Source of the DNA: Salinicola aestuarinus
GTDB taxonomy: Bacteria; Pseudomonadota; Gammaproteobacteria; Pseudomonadales; Halomonadaceae
NCBI RefSeq assembly: GCF_003206645.1
Contig: NZ_PZJP01000001.1
Span: 69,904-117,828 of the forward strand
Direction: 5' to 3'
Length of the DNA: 47,925 bases
Part shown: piece by piece, positions 22,624-30,830 of the stretch
Layout of the letters: the number at the start of each line of letters is the position of its first letter
How positions within the stretch are numbered: position 1 is the first letter of the stretch
Notes under the pieces: generated by a model
The model's database searches: none
The model's input: only the letters and a program-made list of their open reading frames with translations
Told to the model about the DNA's origin: nothing
Program-made: the position numbers and the translations under genes

Positions 22624-23517
22624 TCATCCCACGTCGCCGGCCAGCGTCAGCACCCACTCCCGCACCGCCTGGATGGCGGACTCGTCGCGTCGCGCCGGGG
22701 GATAAACCAGATAGAACGGTTTGCCGGGCAGTACCGGGCCGAAAGGTTCGATCAGACGACCGTCAGCTAGCTCCTCGGCGATCAGTGTCCGGCTCATCAG
22801 GGCGACACCCTGTCCGCCAAGCGCGGCGGCAATGGTGTGCGTCTCGTCGGAAAAGACCAGGCCGCCGGTGACGTCGAGAGAGGGCACCCGGGCCAACTTC
22901 TGCCACGCCGACCAGCTGAGCAGCGCCCCCGTGTAGTTGGGTGGCTCGTAATGAATCAGCGTTGCGTGGTGCAAATCATCGGAGGTGCGTATGCCCAGCG
23001 CGGGACTGCATGCAGGGACGAAGGTGTTGTCGAACAGCTTCTCGGCCATCAGACCCGGCCAGTCGCCAGTGCCATAACGAATCGCCATGTCCGCCGCCAC
23101 GCCGTCCAGCGCTACCAAGTGATGAGAGATCTGCAGGTTCAAGCTGAGAGTCGGGTGAGCGTCACGCAACTCGCTTACTCGAGGAAGCAACCACCGCGCC
23201 GCCACCGCCGGGATGGTGGAGAGCGTCACATTGAAGCGCTCGGGCACGGGATGGAGACGCGCCACGGCGCTCGCCAGGGTGTCGAAAGCTTCGCTGGCCG
23301 CGGTAAGCAGTTCCTGCCCCTGAATGGTGAGTCGTAGCTGACGAGGATGGCGAATGAACAGCGCCACACCGAGATGTTCTTCGAGCTGACGAATCTGATG
23401 GCTGATGGCAGTCGGTGTCACCGAAAGCTCTGCGGCGGCCCGCTTCGCACTCAGATGACGGGCTGCCGCCTCGAAAGCGCGCAGCGCAGAAAGGGAAGGC
23501 AATTGACGGGCGGGCAT
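22624..23517 (-). CDS. LysR-family transcriptional regulator (GcvA-like subgroup)
   Basis: DNA-binding regulator of 297 residues. The winged helix-turn-helix covers about 6-65 (LSALRAFEAAARHLSAKRAAAEL, then TPTAISHQIRQLEEHLGVALF), a start typical of GcvA-like LysR proteins. The effector domain about 90-295 contains MAIRYGTGDWPGLMAEKLF, another feature of that subgroup. ATG 23517 was chosen because the HTH starts 8 residues later; the frame stays open to 23634. It is divergent from azoR across 149 bp, so it most likely controls azoR and itself. An inverted repeat in the gap is a candidate operator. Confidence 0.93.
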   Translation of the reverse strand: MPARQLPSLSALRAFEAAARHLSAKRAAAELSVTPTAISHQIRQLEEHLGVALFIRHPRQLRLTIQGQELLTAASEAFDTLASAVARLHPVPERFNVTLSTIPAVAARWLLPRVSELRDAHPTLSLNLQISHHLVALDGVAADMAIRYGTGDWPGLMAEKLFDNTFVPACSPALGIRTSDDLHHATLIHYEPPNYTGALLSWSAWQKLARVPSLDVTGGLVFSDETHTIAAALGGQGVALMSRTLIAEELADGRLIEPFGPVLPGKPFYLVYPPARRDESAIQAVREWVLTLAGDVG

Positions 23518-23551
23518 GGGCTGACTCGATGGATGAGTTTTGTTTTCCGAT

Positions 23552-23581
23552 ACTGGCAAGAAATGATCGTTTGTCGCCAGT
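23552..23581. promoter_or_regulatory. Candidate LysR operator between lysR gene and azoR
   Basis: Inverted arms ACTGGC (23552-23557) and GCCAGT (23576-23581), separated by 18 bp, in the divergent promoter gap. Position and symmetry suit a LysR site, but the assignment is inference. Confidence 0.4.
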
Positions 23582-23666
23582 TTCACCGGGCGCTCTGATA
23601 GGCAGCGTGCTGAGGACGAATGAACCGACCTCACTCATCCACGAGTTCTCACCCAGGAGATGAACG

Positions 23667-24380
23667 ATGACCCGACTACTGCACCTCGATGCCAGCCCGC
23701 GGCCCGGCCGATCCGGCACACACGAACATGGTTCCTTGAGCCGAAGGCTCACCCACCACTTCGTCGAACGGTGGAAAGCCGCTCGGCCCGAAACCCTGGT
23801 GATGCGGCGGGATCTGGGCGCCCAGCCGCCCTCGCTCTTGACCGTCGAGTGGATCGAAGCCGCGTTCACCCCAGAGGAAGCACAGACGCAGACCACCCGC
23901 CAGGCGCTGGCCGAGAGCGACCGCTTGGTCGACGAGCTGATCGCCGCCGACGTACTGGTGCTCGGCATACCGCTTTACAACTACAGCTATCCGGCGGCAT
24001 TCAAGGCGTGGATCGATCAGATCGTCCGCCTGGGGCGGACCGTCTACTTCGACCCTACAGACCCCGAGCATTCGGTAGGCCCGTTGCTGAACGATCGCCC
24101 CCGCCATGCCGTGATTCTCTCCTCGCGCGGCGGGCACGGATTCAGCGCTGGCGGAGCGATGGCGCACATGAACCATCTCGAGCCCAGCGTCCGCACCGCC
24201 CTGGAGCTGATCGGCATCGAGCATTTCCACGAAATCGCCATCGAGTATCAGGAAGAAGGCGGCGAGCGGCTGCAGCAGTCGACCCATAACGCCCTGTCTC
24301 AGGTCGACATGCTGGTGACGGGTCTGCAGGGCATGGGCGAGCCCGCGCCCCATAGCGAGACGACACCCAGCGTAGCGTAA
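23667..24380 (+). CDS. azoR: FMN-dependent NADH-azoreductase / NAD(P)H quinone reductase family
   Basis: Flavodoxin-fold flavoprotein of 237 residues. It opens with the FMN phosphate loop LLHLDASPRPGRSGTHEHGSLSRRL, has the flavin contact PLYNYSYPAAFKAWIDQIVRLGRTV, and the later loop LSSRGGHGFSAGG. Such enzymes reduce quinones and azo dyes with NADH and guard against thiol and quinone stress. Start ATG 23667 has AGGAG 9 nt upstream. It is divergent from a LysR regulator, a common arrangement for this family. The C-terminus is a short hydrophilic tail. Confidence 0.9.
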   Translation: MTRLLHLDASPRPGRSGTHEHGSLSRRLTHHFVERWKAARPETLVMRRDLGAQPPSLLTVEWIEAAFTPEEAQTQTTRQALAESDRLVDELIAADVLVLGIPLYNYSYPAAFKAWIDQIVRLGRTVYFDPTDPEHSVGPLLNDRPRHAVILSSRGGHGFSAGGAMAHMNHLEPSVRTALELIGIEHFHEIAIEYQEEGGERLQQSTHNALSQVDMLVTGLQGMGEPAPHSETTPSVA

Positions 24381-24536
24381 CTCCCACTCGAAGGCTTAGG
24401 GTCAGCCCCGGTTTAAGAAACGATCAGACGAAGGCGGACGTAACCTGTCTCACCATGGGAACGACGAGCCTTGCGCCGCTTTCGAGGCAATTCTGGCTGC
24501 GGCGAGTTATCCACGGTTCGCTCTACTGCCGCCATC

Positions 24537-24558
24537 GAGCGGGCGATATCGCCCGCTC
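24537..24558. terminator. 22-bp perfect palindrome, possible terminator after azoR
   Basis: Each 11-bp arm (GAGCGGGCGAT and its complement) meets without a spacer; as RNA it would form a 9-bp stem with an AUAU loop. It is followed by CTCTTCCC rather than a T tract and lies 157 nt after azoR and 18 bp before the Zur box. Confidence 0.4.
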
Positions 24559-24575
24559 CTCTTCCCTCCTCATTT

Positions 24576-24588
24576 GTTATGTTATAAC
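24576..24588. promoter_or_regulatory. Zur box controlling the znu cluster
   Basis: GTTATGTTATAAC is a 5-3-5 inverted repeat that matches the core of gammaproteobacterial Zur sites (GTTAT-N3-ATAAC). It lies 28 bp before the 48-aa gene and 178 bp before znuC. Zn-loaded Zur would repress the cluster. No zur gene is in the window. Confidence 0.8.
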
Positions 24589-24616
24589 CTCTGCGGCCGA
24601 TCAAGAGGCTGCTCTC

Positions 24617-24763
24617 ATGTCACACCGTCATCGACACCGCCCCGATGGGCCGTGTCACTTTTCTCTCATGTCTCTGGGTGCCGGGCGGCGAATGCTGCTG
24701 ACGCTCCCGCCGCTGCTGGCGTTGTGGCTCGCGGCCGCGTGGGCCGGCGGGCTGTTGGGCTGA
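24617..24763 (+). CDS. 48-aa His-rich single-span membrane protein in the znu operon
   Basis: Not a family I recognise. The 48 residues begin MSHRHRHRPDGPCHFSLMSL (His at 3, 5, 7 and 14, Cys 13) and end with one hydrophobic segment LLTLPPLLALWLAAAWAGGLLG. Because it lies between the Zur box and znuC, with the stop only 3 nt before the znuC ATG, it should be transcribed with zinc uptake genes and translationally coupled to znuC. The His/Cys cluster suggests a metal-binding N-terminus. ATG 24617 has AGAGG 10 nt upstream. A longer in-frame start at 24455 would run through the Zur box and is less likely. It could also be a leader peptide. Confidence 0.6.
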   Translation: MSHRHRHRPDGPCHFSLMSLGAGRRMLLTLPPLLALWLAAAWAGGLLG

Positions 24764-24766
24764 GCC

Positions 24767-25507
24767 ATGGAGCCGATTCTCACACTCGACTCCGTCTCTC
24801 TCGCCCAGGGCAACCGCATGGTGCTCGAATCGGTCGAGGGCACTTTCGCGCCGGGTAGCATCACGGCGCTGGTCGGGCCCAACGGCGCCGGCAAGAGTAC
24901 GCTGGTGCAGGGCATCATGGGCGTCCTCAAGCCGATCCAGGGAAAGATCCGCTGCGCCGTGCCAAACGACCGCCGGGCCTGGCTGCCCCAGCAGCTGGCG
25001 CTGGATCTGACTTTTCCGATGAGCGTCGAGGAGCTGGTGATGACCGGCTGCTGGCCAACCCACGGCAGCTTTCGCGGCTACGGCCCGGAAGAGTACCGGC
25101 GCGGTCAGGCCATCATGCACCGCCTCGGGCTTCAGGCGTTCGAGCACCGCCCGCTGGGCGAGCTCTCCGGTGGCCAGCGCCAGCGGGCGCTGCTCGGTCG
25201 CACGCTGATGCAGAAGGCACAGTTATTACTGCTCGACGAGCCGTTCGCCAACGTCGACGCCACCACGGTGGATATCCTGATCAACGTGCTGCGTGACATG
25301 GCCGCCGAGGGTGTGTCGATCATCATCGTACTGCACGACCACGACCAGATGCGCCGCCTGGCAGATCAGGTGCTGTGGCTCGATCGCGGGCGAGCGACCT
25401 GGGTCGCACCGGCATCGCTCGATGCCGCGGAAGGCCCTTCGGCATCGGATCACGCCGAATTGGATGCCGAGTCACACTCCTCTACCGCTAGCAGGCGCCC
25501 GGCATGA
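24767..25507 (+). CDS. znuC: Zinc ABC transporter ATPase ZnuC
   Basis: ATPase of the high-affinity zinc importer, 246 residues. Walker A GPNGAGKST (36-44), signature ELSGGQRQRALLGR, Walker B LLLLDEPFANVD and H-loop VLHDHDQMRRL. The context (Zur box, ZnuB, ZnuA) specifies zinc rather than manganese. It overlaps znuB by 4 nt (ATGA). The C-terminal 35 residues after the ATPase core are Ala/Ser/Asp-rich and contain one His (ASDHAELDAESHSS). Confidence 0.95.
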   Translation: MEPILTLDSVSLAQGNRMVLESVEGTFAPGSITALVGPNGAGKSTLVQGIMGVLKPIQGKIRCAVPNDRRAWLPQQLALDLTFPMSVEELVMTGCWPTHGSFRGYGPEEYRRGQAIMHRLGLQAFEHRPLGELSGGQRQRALLGRTLMQKAQLLLLDEPFANVDATTVDILINVLRDMAAEGVSIIIVLHDHDQMRRLADQVLWLDRGRATWVAPASLDAAEGPSASDHAELDAESHSSTASRRPA

Positions 25508-26388
25508 TCGACTGGTTTATCTCTCCGCTGACCGATTTCGGTTTCATGCGTCGTGCGTTGGTCGCTGGGCTCGCGCTGTCGCTGGTTGCGCCGCCGCTGG
25601 GCGTCTTTCTCACGCTGCGCGGCATGAGCCTGGTCGGCGATGCCATGGCACACGCGGTGCTGCCGGGCGTTGCGGTCGGTTTCCTGCTGGCGGGGTTCTC
25701 GCTGCCGGCGATGAGCGCGGGTGGGCTGGTCGCCGGGCTCGCGGTGGCAGGGCTCGCCGGCGGTGTCTCCCGCCTGACGGGCCACCGAGAGGACTCGGCG
25801 ATCGCAAGCTTCTATCTCATCTCGCTGGCCGCGGGGGTGATGCTGATCTCGCTGCGCGGCTCGAGCGTCGATCTGACCCACGTGCTGTTCGGCTCGATTC
25901 TCGCCGTCGACAGCACCGCGCTGTGGCTGATCGTGGCGGTCTCCAGCGCCACGCTGCTGACGCTGGCGGCGATCTTCCGGATTCTCGTCGTCGAGTGTCT
26001 CGACCCGCTCTTTCTGCGCGGCCAGGGCGTTCGCGGCAGCGCGGTCCACGCGCTCTTCCTCGGGCTGATGGTGCTCAACCTCACGGCCGGCTTCCAGACG
26101 CTGGGCACGCTGATGGCGGTGGGGCTGATGATGCTACCCGCGACGGCGGCGCGGTTCTGGTCGAAGCGGGTCGAGGGTCTGATGGGCCTGGCGATCGCGA
26201 TCGGCATTTTCTCGAGCGTGGGCGGCCTGCTGGTCTCCTACCACGCGGGCCTCCCCTCCGGCCCCTGCATCATTCTGCTGGCGGGCGTGGTCTATCTGCT
26301 TTCCGCGCTGTTCGGCCGCTACCACAGCGTCTTCGCTCGCTGGCGGCGACGGGTAGAGCCGGTGCTTCCGGCCGATTCTCACGGTTGA
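25504..26388 (+). CDS. znuB: Zinc ABC transporter permease ZnuB
   Basis: Integral membrane permease of the ABC-3 family, 294 residues with about eight hydrophobic segments. Characteristic stretches: RGMSLVGDAMAHAVLPGVAVGF near 38-59 and TLGTLMAVGLMMLPATAARFW near 200, the latter being a family hallmark. ATG 25504 overlaps the znuC stop. The next gene, znuA, starts 62 nt later. In many bacteria znuA is divergent from znuCB; here all are in one direction as C-B-A. Confidence 0.95.
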   Translation: MIDWFISPLTDFGFMRRALVAGLALSLVAPPLGVFLTLRGMSLVGDAMAHAVLPGVAVGFLLAGFSLPAMSAGGLVAGLAVAGLAGGVSRLTGHREDSAIASFYLISLAAGVMLISLRGSSVDLTHVLFGSILAVDSTALWLIVAVSSATLLTLAAIFRILVVECLDPLFLRGQGVRGSAVHALFLGLMVLNLTAGFQTLGTLMAVGLMMLPATAARFWSKRVEGLMGLAIAIGIFSSVGGLLVSYHAGLPSGPCIILLAGVVYLLSALFGRYHSVFARWRRRVEPVLPADSHG

Positions 26389-26449
26389 GCTGCATTTGAA
26401 ACACCCGCGCCTTCCCGCGTTCACCACTCCCCAAGAAAAGGAAATGTCG

Positions 26450-27637
26450 ATGTCTCGTTCACCGATTGCCGGCGTCGCACTCAAGAGCCTGATGCTGGGC
26501 ACCCTGAGCCTCGGCGTTGTCGCCACCGCCAACGCTCAGACACCGCTGAAGGTCGTCACCAGTTTCAGCATTCTCGACGACATGGTTTCGACGGTGGGCG
26601 GCGACCACGTTGCGGTTACGTCGCTGGTTGGCCCCAACGGCGATGCCCATACCTTCTCGCCCAAGCCCTCCGACGCCCAGTCGCTGGCGGATGCCGATCT
26701 GGTCGTGGTCAACGGGCTGCAGTTCGAGGGTTGGATCGACCGTCTGGTCGAGGCCAGCGGCTACGAAGGCGACGTGGTCGTCGCCAGCGACGGAATCGAG
26801 ACGCTGGCATTCGACGGCGAGCACGATCATGGCCACGAAGATCACGACCATGACCACGATCATGGCGACGCTCACGACCATGGCGGCGAGCACGATCACG
26901 GCGACGCTCACGACCATGACCATGGTGGCGAGCACGACCACGGCAACGATCACGACCATGACCATGGCGACGCGCACGATCATGACCACGGCGACGAGCA
27001 CGATCATGACCACGGCGACGAGCACGACCACGGCGACGCTCACGGCCATGACCATGGCGACGAGCACGCTCACGAGGGCGGGCATCACCACCACCACGGC
27101 GGCACCGATCCGCATGCCTGGCAAAGCCTTGCGAACGGCGAGCAGTACGTGCGCAACATCCGCGATGCGCTGGTTGAGGTCGACCCGGACAATGCCGAGG
27201 ACTATCGTGACAACGCCGAGGCTTACCTCGACGAGATGGAAGCGCTCGACGCCTCCGCTCACGAGCGTCTTTCTCAGATCCCCGCAGACCAGCGAATGAT
27301 CATCACCTCCCATGAGGCGTTCGGCTACTTTGCGGATGCCTACGGCCTCACGATGCTTGCGCCGGTCGGTCTCAGCACGCTGGCCGAGCCGAGCGCCAGC
27401 GACATGGCAGAGCTGATCCAGCAGATCAACGAAAGCCATGCGCGAGCGCTGTTCCTCGAGAACATGGCCAATCCGGCGCTGATCAACCAGCTTCACGAGG
27501 AGACCGGCGTGGCGATCGGCGGCGAGCTCTACGCCGACTCGCTCACCGCGGAGGGCGAAGGCAGCACCTATCTCGGCATGTTCCAGCACAACGTCGACAC
27601 CCTCGTCGGCGCGCTTCAGGACGCCGATACACAGTAG
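26450..27637 (+). CDS. znuA: Zinc-binding periplasmic protein ZnuA with very long His-rich loop
   Basis: Cluster A-I metal-binding protein of 395 residues. Signal peptide MSRSPIAGVALKSLMLGTLS... ending ATANAQ. The three expected His ligands are visible: GDAHTFSPKPSD, GTDPHAW and TSHEAFGYF. Between the first and second is a His/Asp/Gly/Glu tract of about 95 residues (124-218) with 37 His, several times longer than the loop in E. coli ZnuA. ATG 26450 has AAAGGAA 6 nt upstream; an ATG two codons earlier (26444) has no room for a ribosome site. It is last in the znu operon, and a 14-bp hairpin follows. Confidence 0.96.
   Translation: MSRSPIAGVALKSLMLGTLSLGVVATANAQTPLKVVTSFSILDDMVSTVGGDHVAVTSLVGPNGDAHTFSPKPSDAQSLADADLVVVNGLQFEGWIDRLVEASGYEGDVVVASDGIETLAFDGEHDHGHEDHDHDHDHGDAHDHGGEHDHGDAHDHDHGGEHDHGNDHDHDHGDAHDHDHGDEHDHDHGDEHDHGDAHGHDHGDEHAHEGGHHHHHGGTDPHAWQSLANGEQYVRNIRDALVEVDPDNAEDYRDNAEAYLDEMEALDASAHERLSQIPADQRMIITSHEAFGYFADAYGLTMLAPVGLSTLAEPSASDMAELIQQINESHARALFLENMANPALINQLHEETGVAIGGELYADSLTAEGEGSTYLGMFQHNVDTLVGALQDADTQ
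26819..27103 (+). repeat. Internal DNA repeat coding the ZnuA His tract
   Basis: Imperfect tandem copies of units such as CACGATCATGACCACGGCGA, 15-24 bp long and always in frame, encoding HDHDHGD(A/E)-type repeats. Recombination between units would change loop length without a frameshift. Confidence 0.9.
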
Positions 27638-27676
27638 CCTCCCTCACCTCACGGGCCTCTCTCCCGGCTCGGGTCT

Positions 27677-27708
27677 ATCTGCCAGCGGCGTCATCGCCGC
27701 TGGCAGAT
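27677..27708 (+). terminator. Hairpin terminator after znuA
   Basis: Perfect 14-bp stem ATCTGCCAGCGGCG with its complement, loop TCAT, 40 nt after the znuA stop. It is followed by TGCGTTG, so the T tract is poor. Confidence 0.75.
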
Positions 27709-27797
27709 TGCGTTGACAGCGCGCGGGCAGGTCACGTTGCTCCAATGCTTTTCGTCGACGACACTGCCGGCACTCCTTCCGCCACCCTGTGTCGCCG

Positions 27798-29018
27798 ATG
27801 CCCGCTATCGATCGCTCCCCTCAACGCCGACTGTCACTCGCTCAGGCCCGCCGCCTGGCGCTCCAGGCCCAGGGCTTTACCGCCCGTGCCTCGGTTCCGG
27901 TCGACCGCGGCCATCTGCGGCGGCTAATCGAGCGCCTCGGCGTGCTGCAGATCGACTCCGTCAACGCGCTGGCCCGCTCGCACTATCTGCCGTTGCAGGC
28001 ACGACTCGGCGGCTACGATGCCACGCTGCTCGACGAGGCCGCCTGGGGCGGCAACCGCCACCGTGCGCTATTCGAATATTGGGGACACGAGGCCTCGCTG
28101 ATGCCGCTGCCGCTCTATCCGGCAATGCGCTGGCGAATGCAGCGCGCCCGCGAGGGACACGGCATCTACAAGCATCTGGCCCGCTTCGGCGAATCGCATC
28201 GCGACCTCATTGGCCAGGTGCTGCGGCATGTCGAACGCGACGGCGCCATCCGGGCCGGCGCGATCACTACCCGCGAGGGAGCGGCCGGGCAGTGGTGGGA
28301 CTGGAGCGAGGAGAAAACCGCCCTGGAGTGGCTGTTTGCCGCCGGCGAAGTGACGGTCGCGCGGCGTGTCGGCTTTGAGCGCTACTACGACCTACCCGAG
28401 CGGGTACTGCCGCGCACCGTGATCGAGGCGCCGACGCCGTCGCCGCTGGAGGCCCACCGCACGCTGCTGACCCGCGCGGCAAGCGCGCTCGGCGTCGCCA
28501 CCGAACGCGACCTGCGCGACTACTACCGACTGGCCCCGCAAGCGACACGCGACGCGCTCGCCACGCTGATCGAGGACACAACCCTCACCCCCGTCGGCGT
28601 TGAAGGCTGGCGAGAGACCGCTTTTGTCGCCGGCAACCCGCGGGTGCCACGCCGGGTGGAGTCCGACGCCCTGCTCTCGCCGTTCGACTCGCTGATCTGG
28701 TACCGCGAGCGGGCCGAGCGCCTCTTCGGCTTTCGCTACCGCCTCGAGTTCTACATACCGGCGCACCGGCGCGTCTACGGCTACTACGTCATGCCGTTTC
28801 TCCACGACGGGCGGCTGATCGCCCGGCTCGACCTGCGCGCTCGCCGGCGCGAGGGCAAGCTCGCGGTACTGGCGATCCATCCCGAACCTGATGCCACGAT
28901 CGATGACGCGGCCATCTTTGGCCTAGCCGACACGCTCGACCGGCTCGCCGATTGGCTGGGGCTTGAAGTGTGGTTGGCATGTCAAAGCCCGCTCTCCCGG
29001 CAACTACGCAGCCGATGA
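27798..29018 (+). CDS. ycaQ: YcaQ/AlkX-type winged-helix DNA glycosylase
   Basis: HTH_42 family protein of 406 residues; characterised members are DNA glycosylases that remove alkylated bases and unhook interstrand cross-links. Three tandem winged-helix modules are expected. The segment GVLQIDSVNALARSHYLPLQARLGGYD carries QID, the QxD motif of the YcaQ clade rather than QxQ of AlkZ. FEYWGHEASLMP and FDSLIWYRERAERLFGFRYRLEFYIPAHRRVYGYYVMPFL further mark the family. ATG 27798 is used; GTG 27789 is an in-frame alternative, and neither has a good ribosome site. It ends 19 nt from the converging amide-transporter ATPase gene, with no terminator between. Confidence 0.9.
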   Translation: MPAIDRSPQRRLSLAQARRLALQAQGFTARASVPVDRGHLRRLIERLGVLQIDSVNALARSHYLPLQARLGGYDATLLDEAAWGGNRHRALFEYWGHEASLMPLPLYPAMRWRMQRAREGHGIYKHLARFGESHRDLIGQVLRHVERDGAIRAGAITTREGAAGQWWDWSEEKTALEWLFAAGEVTVARRVGFERYYDLPERVLPRTVIEAPTPSPLEAHRTLLTRAASALGVATERDLRDYYRLAPQATRDALATLIEDTTLTPVGVEGWRETAFVAGNPRVPRRVESDALLSPFDSLIWYRERAERLFGFRYRLEFYIPAHRRVYGYYVMPFLHDGRLIARLDLRARRREGKLAVLAIHPEPDATIDDAAIFGLADTLDRLADWLGLEVWLACQSPLSRQLRSR

Positions 29019-29037
29019 CAGCGGGCCGGTCACACGC

Positions 29038-30822
29038 TCACACCAGGGAGAGAGAACCTGCTTCCGTGCGCGCCACGAAATGCCCCGCCTGCGGCTCAAG
29101 GTACTCGAGCGGCGTCGCCTGATAGCCGCGCGGTTTGATGGGATCCGGCACCTCACTGGCCTGTAACAGGGCGCGAAAGTCACGTTTGTGATCGACATCC
29201 GGCATTGGCACCGCCGACAGGAGCCGCCGGGTATAGGGGTGTCGTGGATCATGCAGCACCTGCTGACAGCTACCGATTTCAACGATCTGTCCACAGTACA
29301 TGACCGCTACCCGGTGGCAGACCTGTTCGACCACGGCCATATCGTGGGAGATGAACAGATAGCTCAGTCCCAGCCGATCCTGCAGCGATTTCATCAGCGC
29401 CAGCACCTGTGCCTGAACCGAGACATCCAATGCCGACACCGGCTCGTCGGCGATGATGACCCGCGGCTCCAGCGACAGTGCCCGAGCGATGCAGATACGC
29501 TGGCGCTGGCCGCCGGAGAACTGGTGCGGGTAGCGCGCAGCGGCGTCGGCTGACAGACCGACCTGTTCCAGCAACTCGGCGACCCGCTGGCGTCGGCCGG
29601 CACTATCGGCCAACCCGTGGACCAGCAGTGGCTCGCCGATCAGCTCCCCTACGGTCTTGCGCTGATTGAGCGCCGCGAAGGGATCCTGAAAGATCATCTG
29701 GATTTCGCGCCGAATCGCCTTAAGTGCACCGCCCTTGAGACCGTTGAGCTCGCGGCCGTCGAGCTTCACGCTGCCGGAATAGGCCAGCATGTTCATCAGG
29801 GCCTTACCGGTCGTCGACTTGCCGCAGCCGCTTTCACCCACCAGCCCCAGGGTCTCGCCGGCCCCCAGCGCGAAGCTGACACCCTCGACGGCGCGCACTT
29901 CGGTCGCCTTGGCAAATGGCGACTGGCGCTGCACCGGAAAGCGAACATTGAGATCCCCGACCTCAAGCACACGCGGGCGCTGCGCCTGGGAAGCGAGTTC
30001 GGGAGCGGTGCCGAGTCGGGGTACCGCCGCCAGTAGCTTGCGCGTGTAGTCGGAACGCGGTGCGCTGAACAGTTCACGCGCGCCTGCCTGCTCCTCGACC
30101 ACGCCGCGATTCATGACCACCACGTCGTCCGCCATCTCGGCGACCACGCCCATATCGTGCGTAATCATCAACAGCGCCGTACCCAGCTCCTGCTGCAGCT
30201 CGCGCATCAGCTCGAGAATCTGGGCCTGGATGGTGACATCGAGCGCCGTGGTGGGCTCGTCGGCAATCAGCACCTTGGGCCGACAGACCATCGCCATGGC
30301 GATCATCACCCGCTGGCGCATGCCGCCGGAGAGTTCGTGGGGGTACTGTCGAAGCCGTTTCTCGACGTGCGGCATGCGTACCGCCTCGAGTATCTCCCTC
30401 GCCCGGCGTGTTGCCCCGCCGCCTTCATCCAGCTTGTGCCGTCGAATCGTCTCTTCGAGCTGCTTGCCCACACTCATTAGCGGATTGAGCGAGGTCATCG
30501 GTTCCTGGAAGATCATCGCGATATCACGCCCGCGTAGCCGCGACATCTGGCGGTCCGGCAGCCCCAGCAGGTCGCGGTCCTGATAGAGGATCGCGCCGCT
30601 CGACAACTGCGCCACCTTGGGCAAAAGCCCCATGATCGCCAGCGACGAGAGCGATTTACCGCTCCCGGATTCGCCGGCGATGCAGAGCGTACGGCCGGCC
30701 TGCAGGTTGAAGCTGAGATCATCGACGACCCGCTGCGCGTTGCCTGTCCCGTGTGAGATATCGATCGACAGCCGTTCGACGGCCAGCACGGGCGCGTTAA
30801 GGGGGGGCTTTGACGAATTCAT
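29038..30822 (-). CDS. Fused double-ATPase of a peptide/amide-type ABC transporter (DppD-DppF fusion)
   Basis: One 594-residue chain carries two complete nucleotide-binding domains of the oligopeptide/nickel type. First: Walker A GESGSGKS, signature LSGGMRQRVMIAMA, Walker B VLIADEPTTALD. Second (from about 315): Walker A GESGCGKST, signature FSGGQRQRICIARA, Walker B VIIADEPVSALD, followed by the DPRHPYTRRLLSAVP tail. GsiA-type importers have the same fusion. The second half ends in the usual C-terminal extension. ATG 30822 (MNSSKPPLNAPVLAVERLSI) begins 8 nt after the stop of the amidase gene; the longer open frame upstream antisense-reads other coding sequence. It is last in the operon. Confidence 0.94.
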   Translation of the reverse strand: MNSSKPPLNAPVLAVERLSIDISHGTGNAQRVVDDLSFNLQAGRTLCIAGESGSGKSLSSLAIMGLLPKVAQLSSGAILYQDRDLLGLPDRQMSRLRGRDIAMIFQEPMTSLNPLMSVGKQLEETIRRHKLDEGGGATRRAREILEAVRMPHVEKRLRQYPHELSGGMRQRVMIAMAMVCRPKVLIADEPTTALDVTIQAQILELMRELQQELGTALLMITHDMGVVAEMADDVVVMNRGVVEEQAGARELFSAPRSDYTRKLLAAVPRLGTAPELASQAQRPRVLEVGDLNVRFPVQRQSPFAKATEVRAVEGVSFALGAGETLGLVGESGCGKSTTGKALMNMLAYSGSVKLDGRELNGLKGGALKAIRREIQMIFQDPFAALNQRKTVGELIGEPLLVHGLADSAGRRQRVAELLEQVGLSADAAARYPHQFSGGQRQRICIARALSLEPRVIIADEPVSALDVSVQAQVLALMKSLQDRLGLSYLFISHDMAVVEQVCHRVAVMYCGQIVEIGSCQQVLHDPRHPYTRRLLSAVPMPDVDHKRDFRALLQASEVPDPIKPRGYQATPLEYLEPQAGHFVARTEAGSLSLV

Positions 30823-30830
30823 GGCGTCAC

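Noticed and set aside
24455..24763. Longer 102-aa version of the small znu-operon protein
   Set aside because: The first 54 codons run through the azoR-downstream palindrome and the Zur box; the 24617 ATG with AGAGG is preferred.
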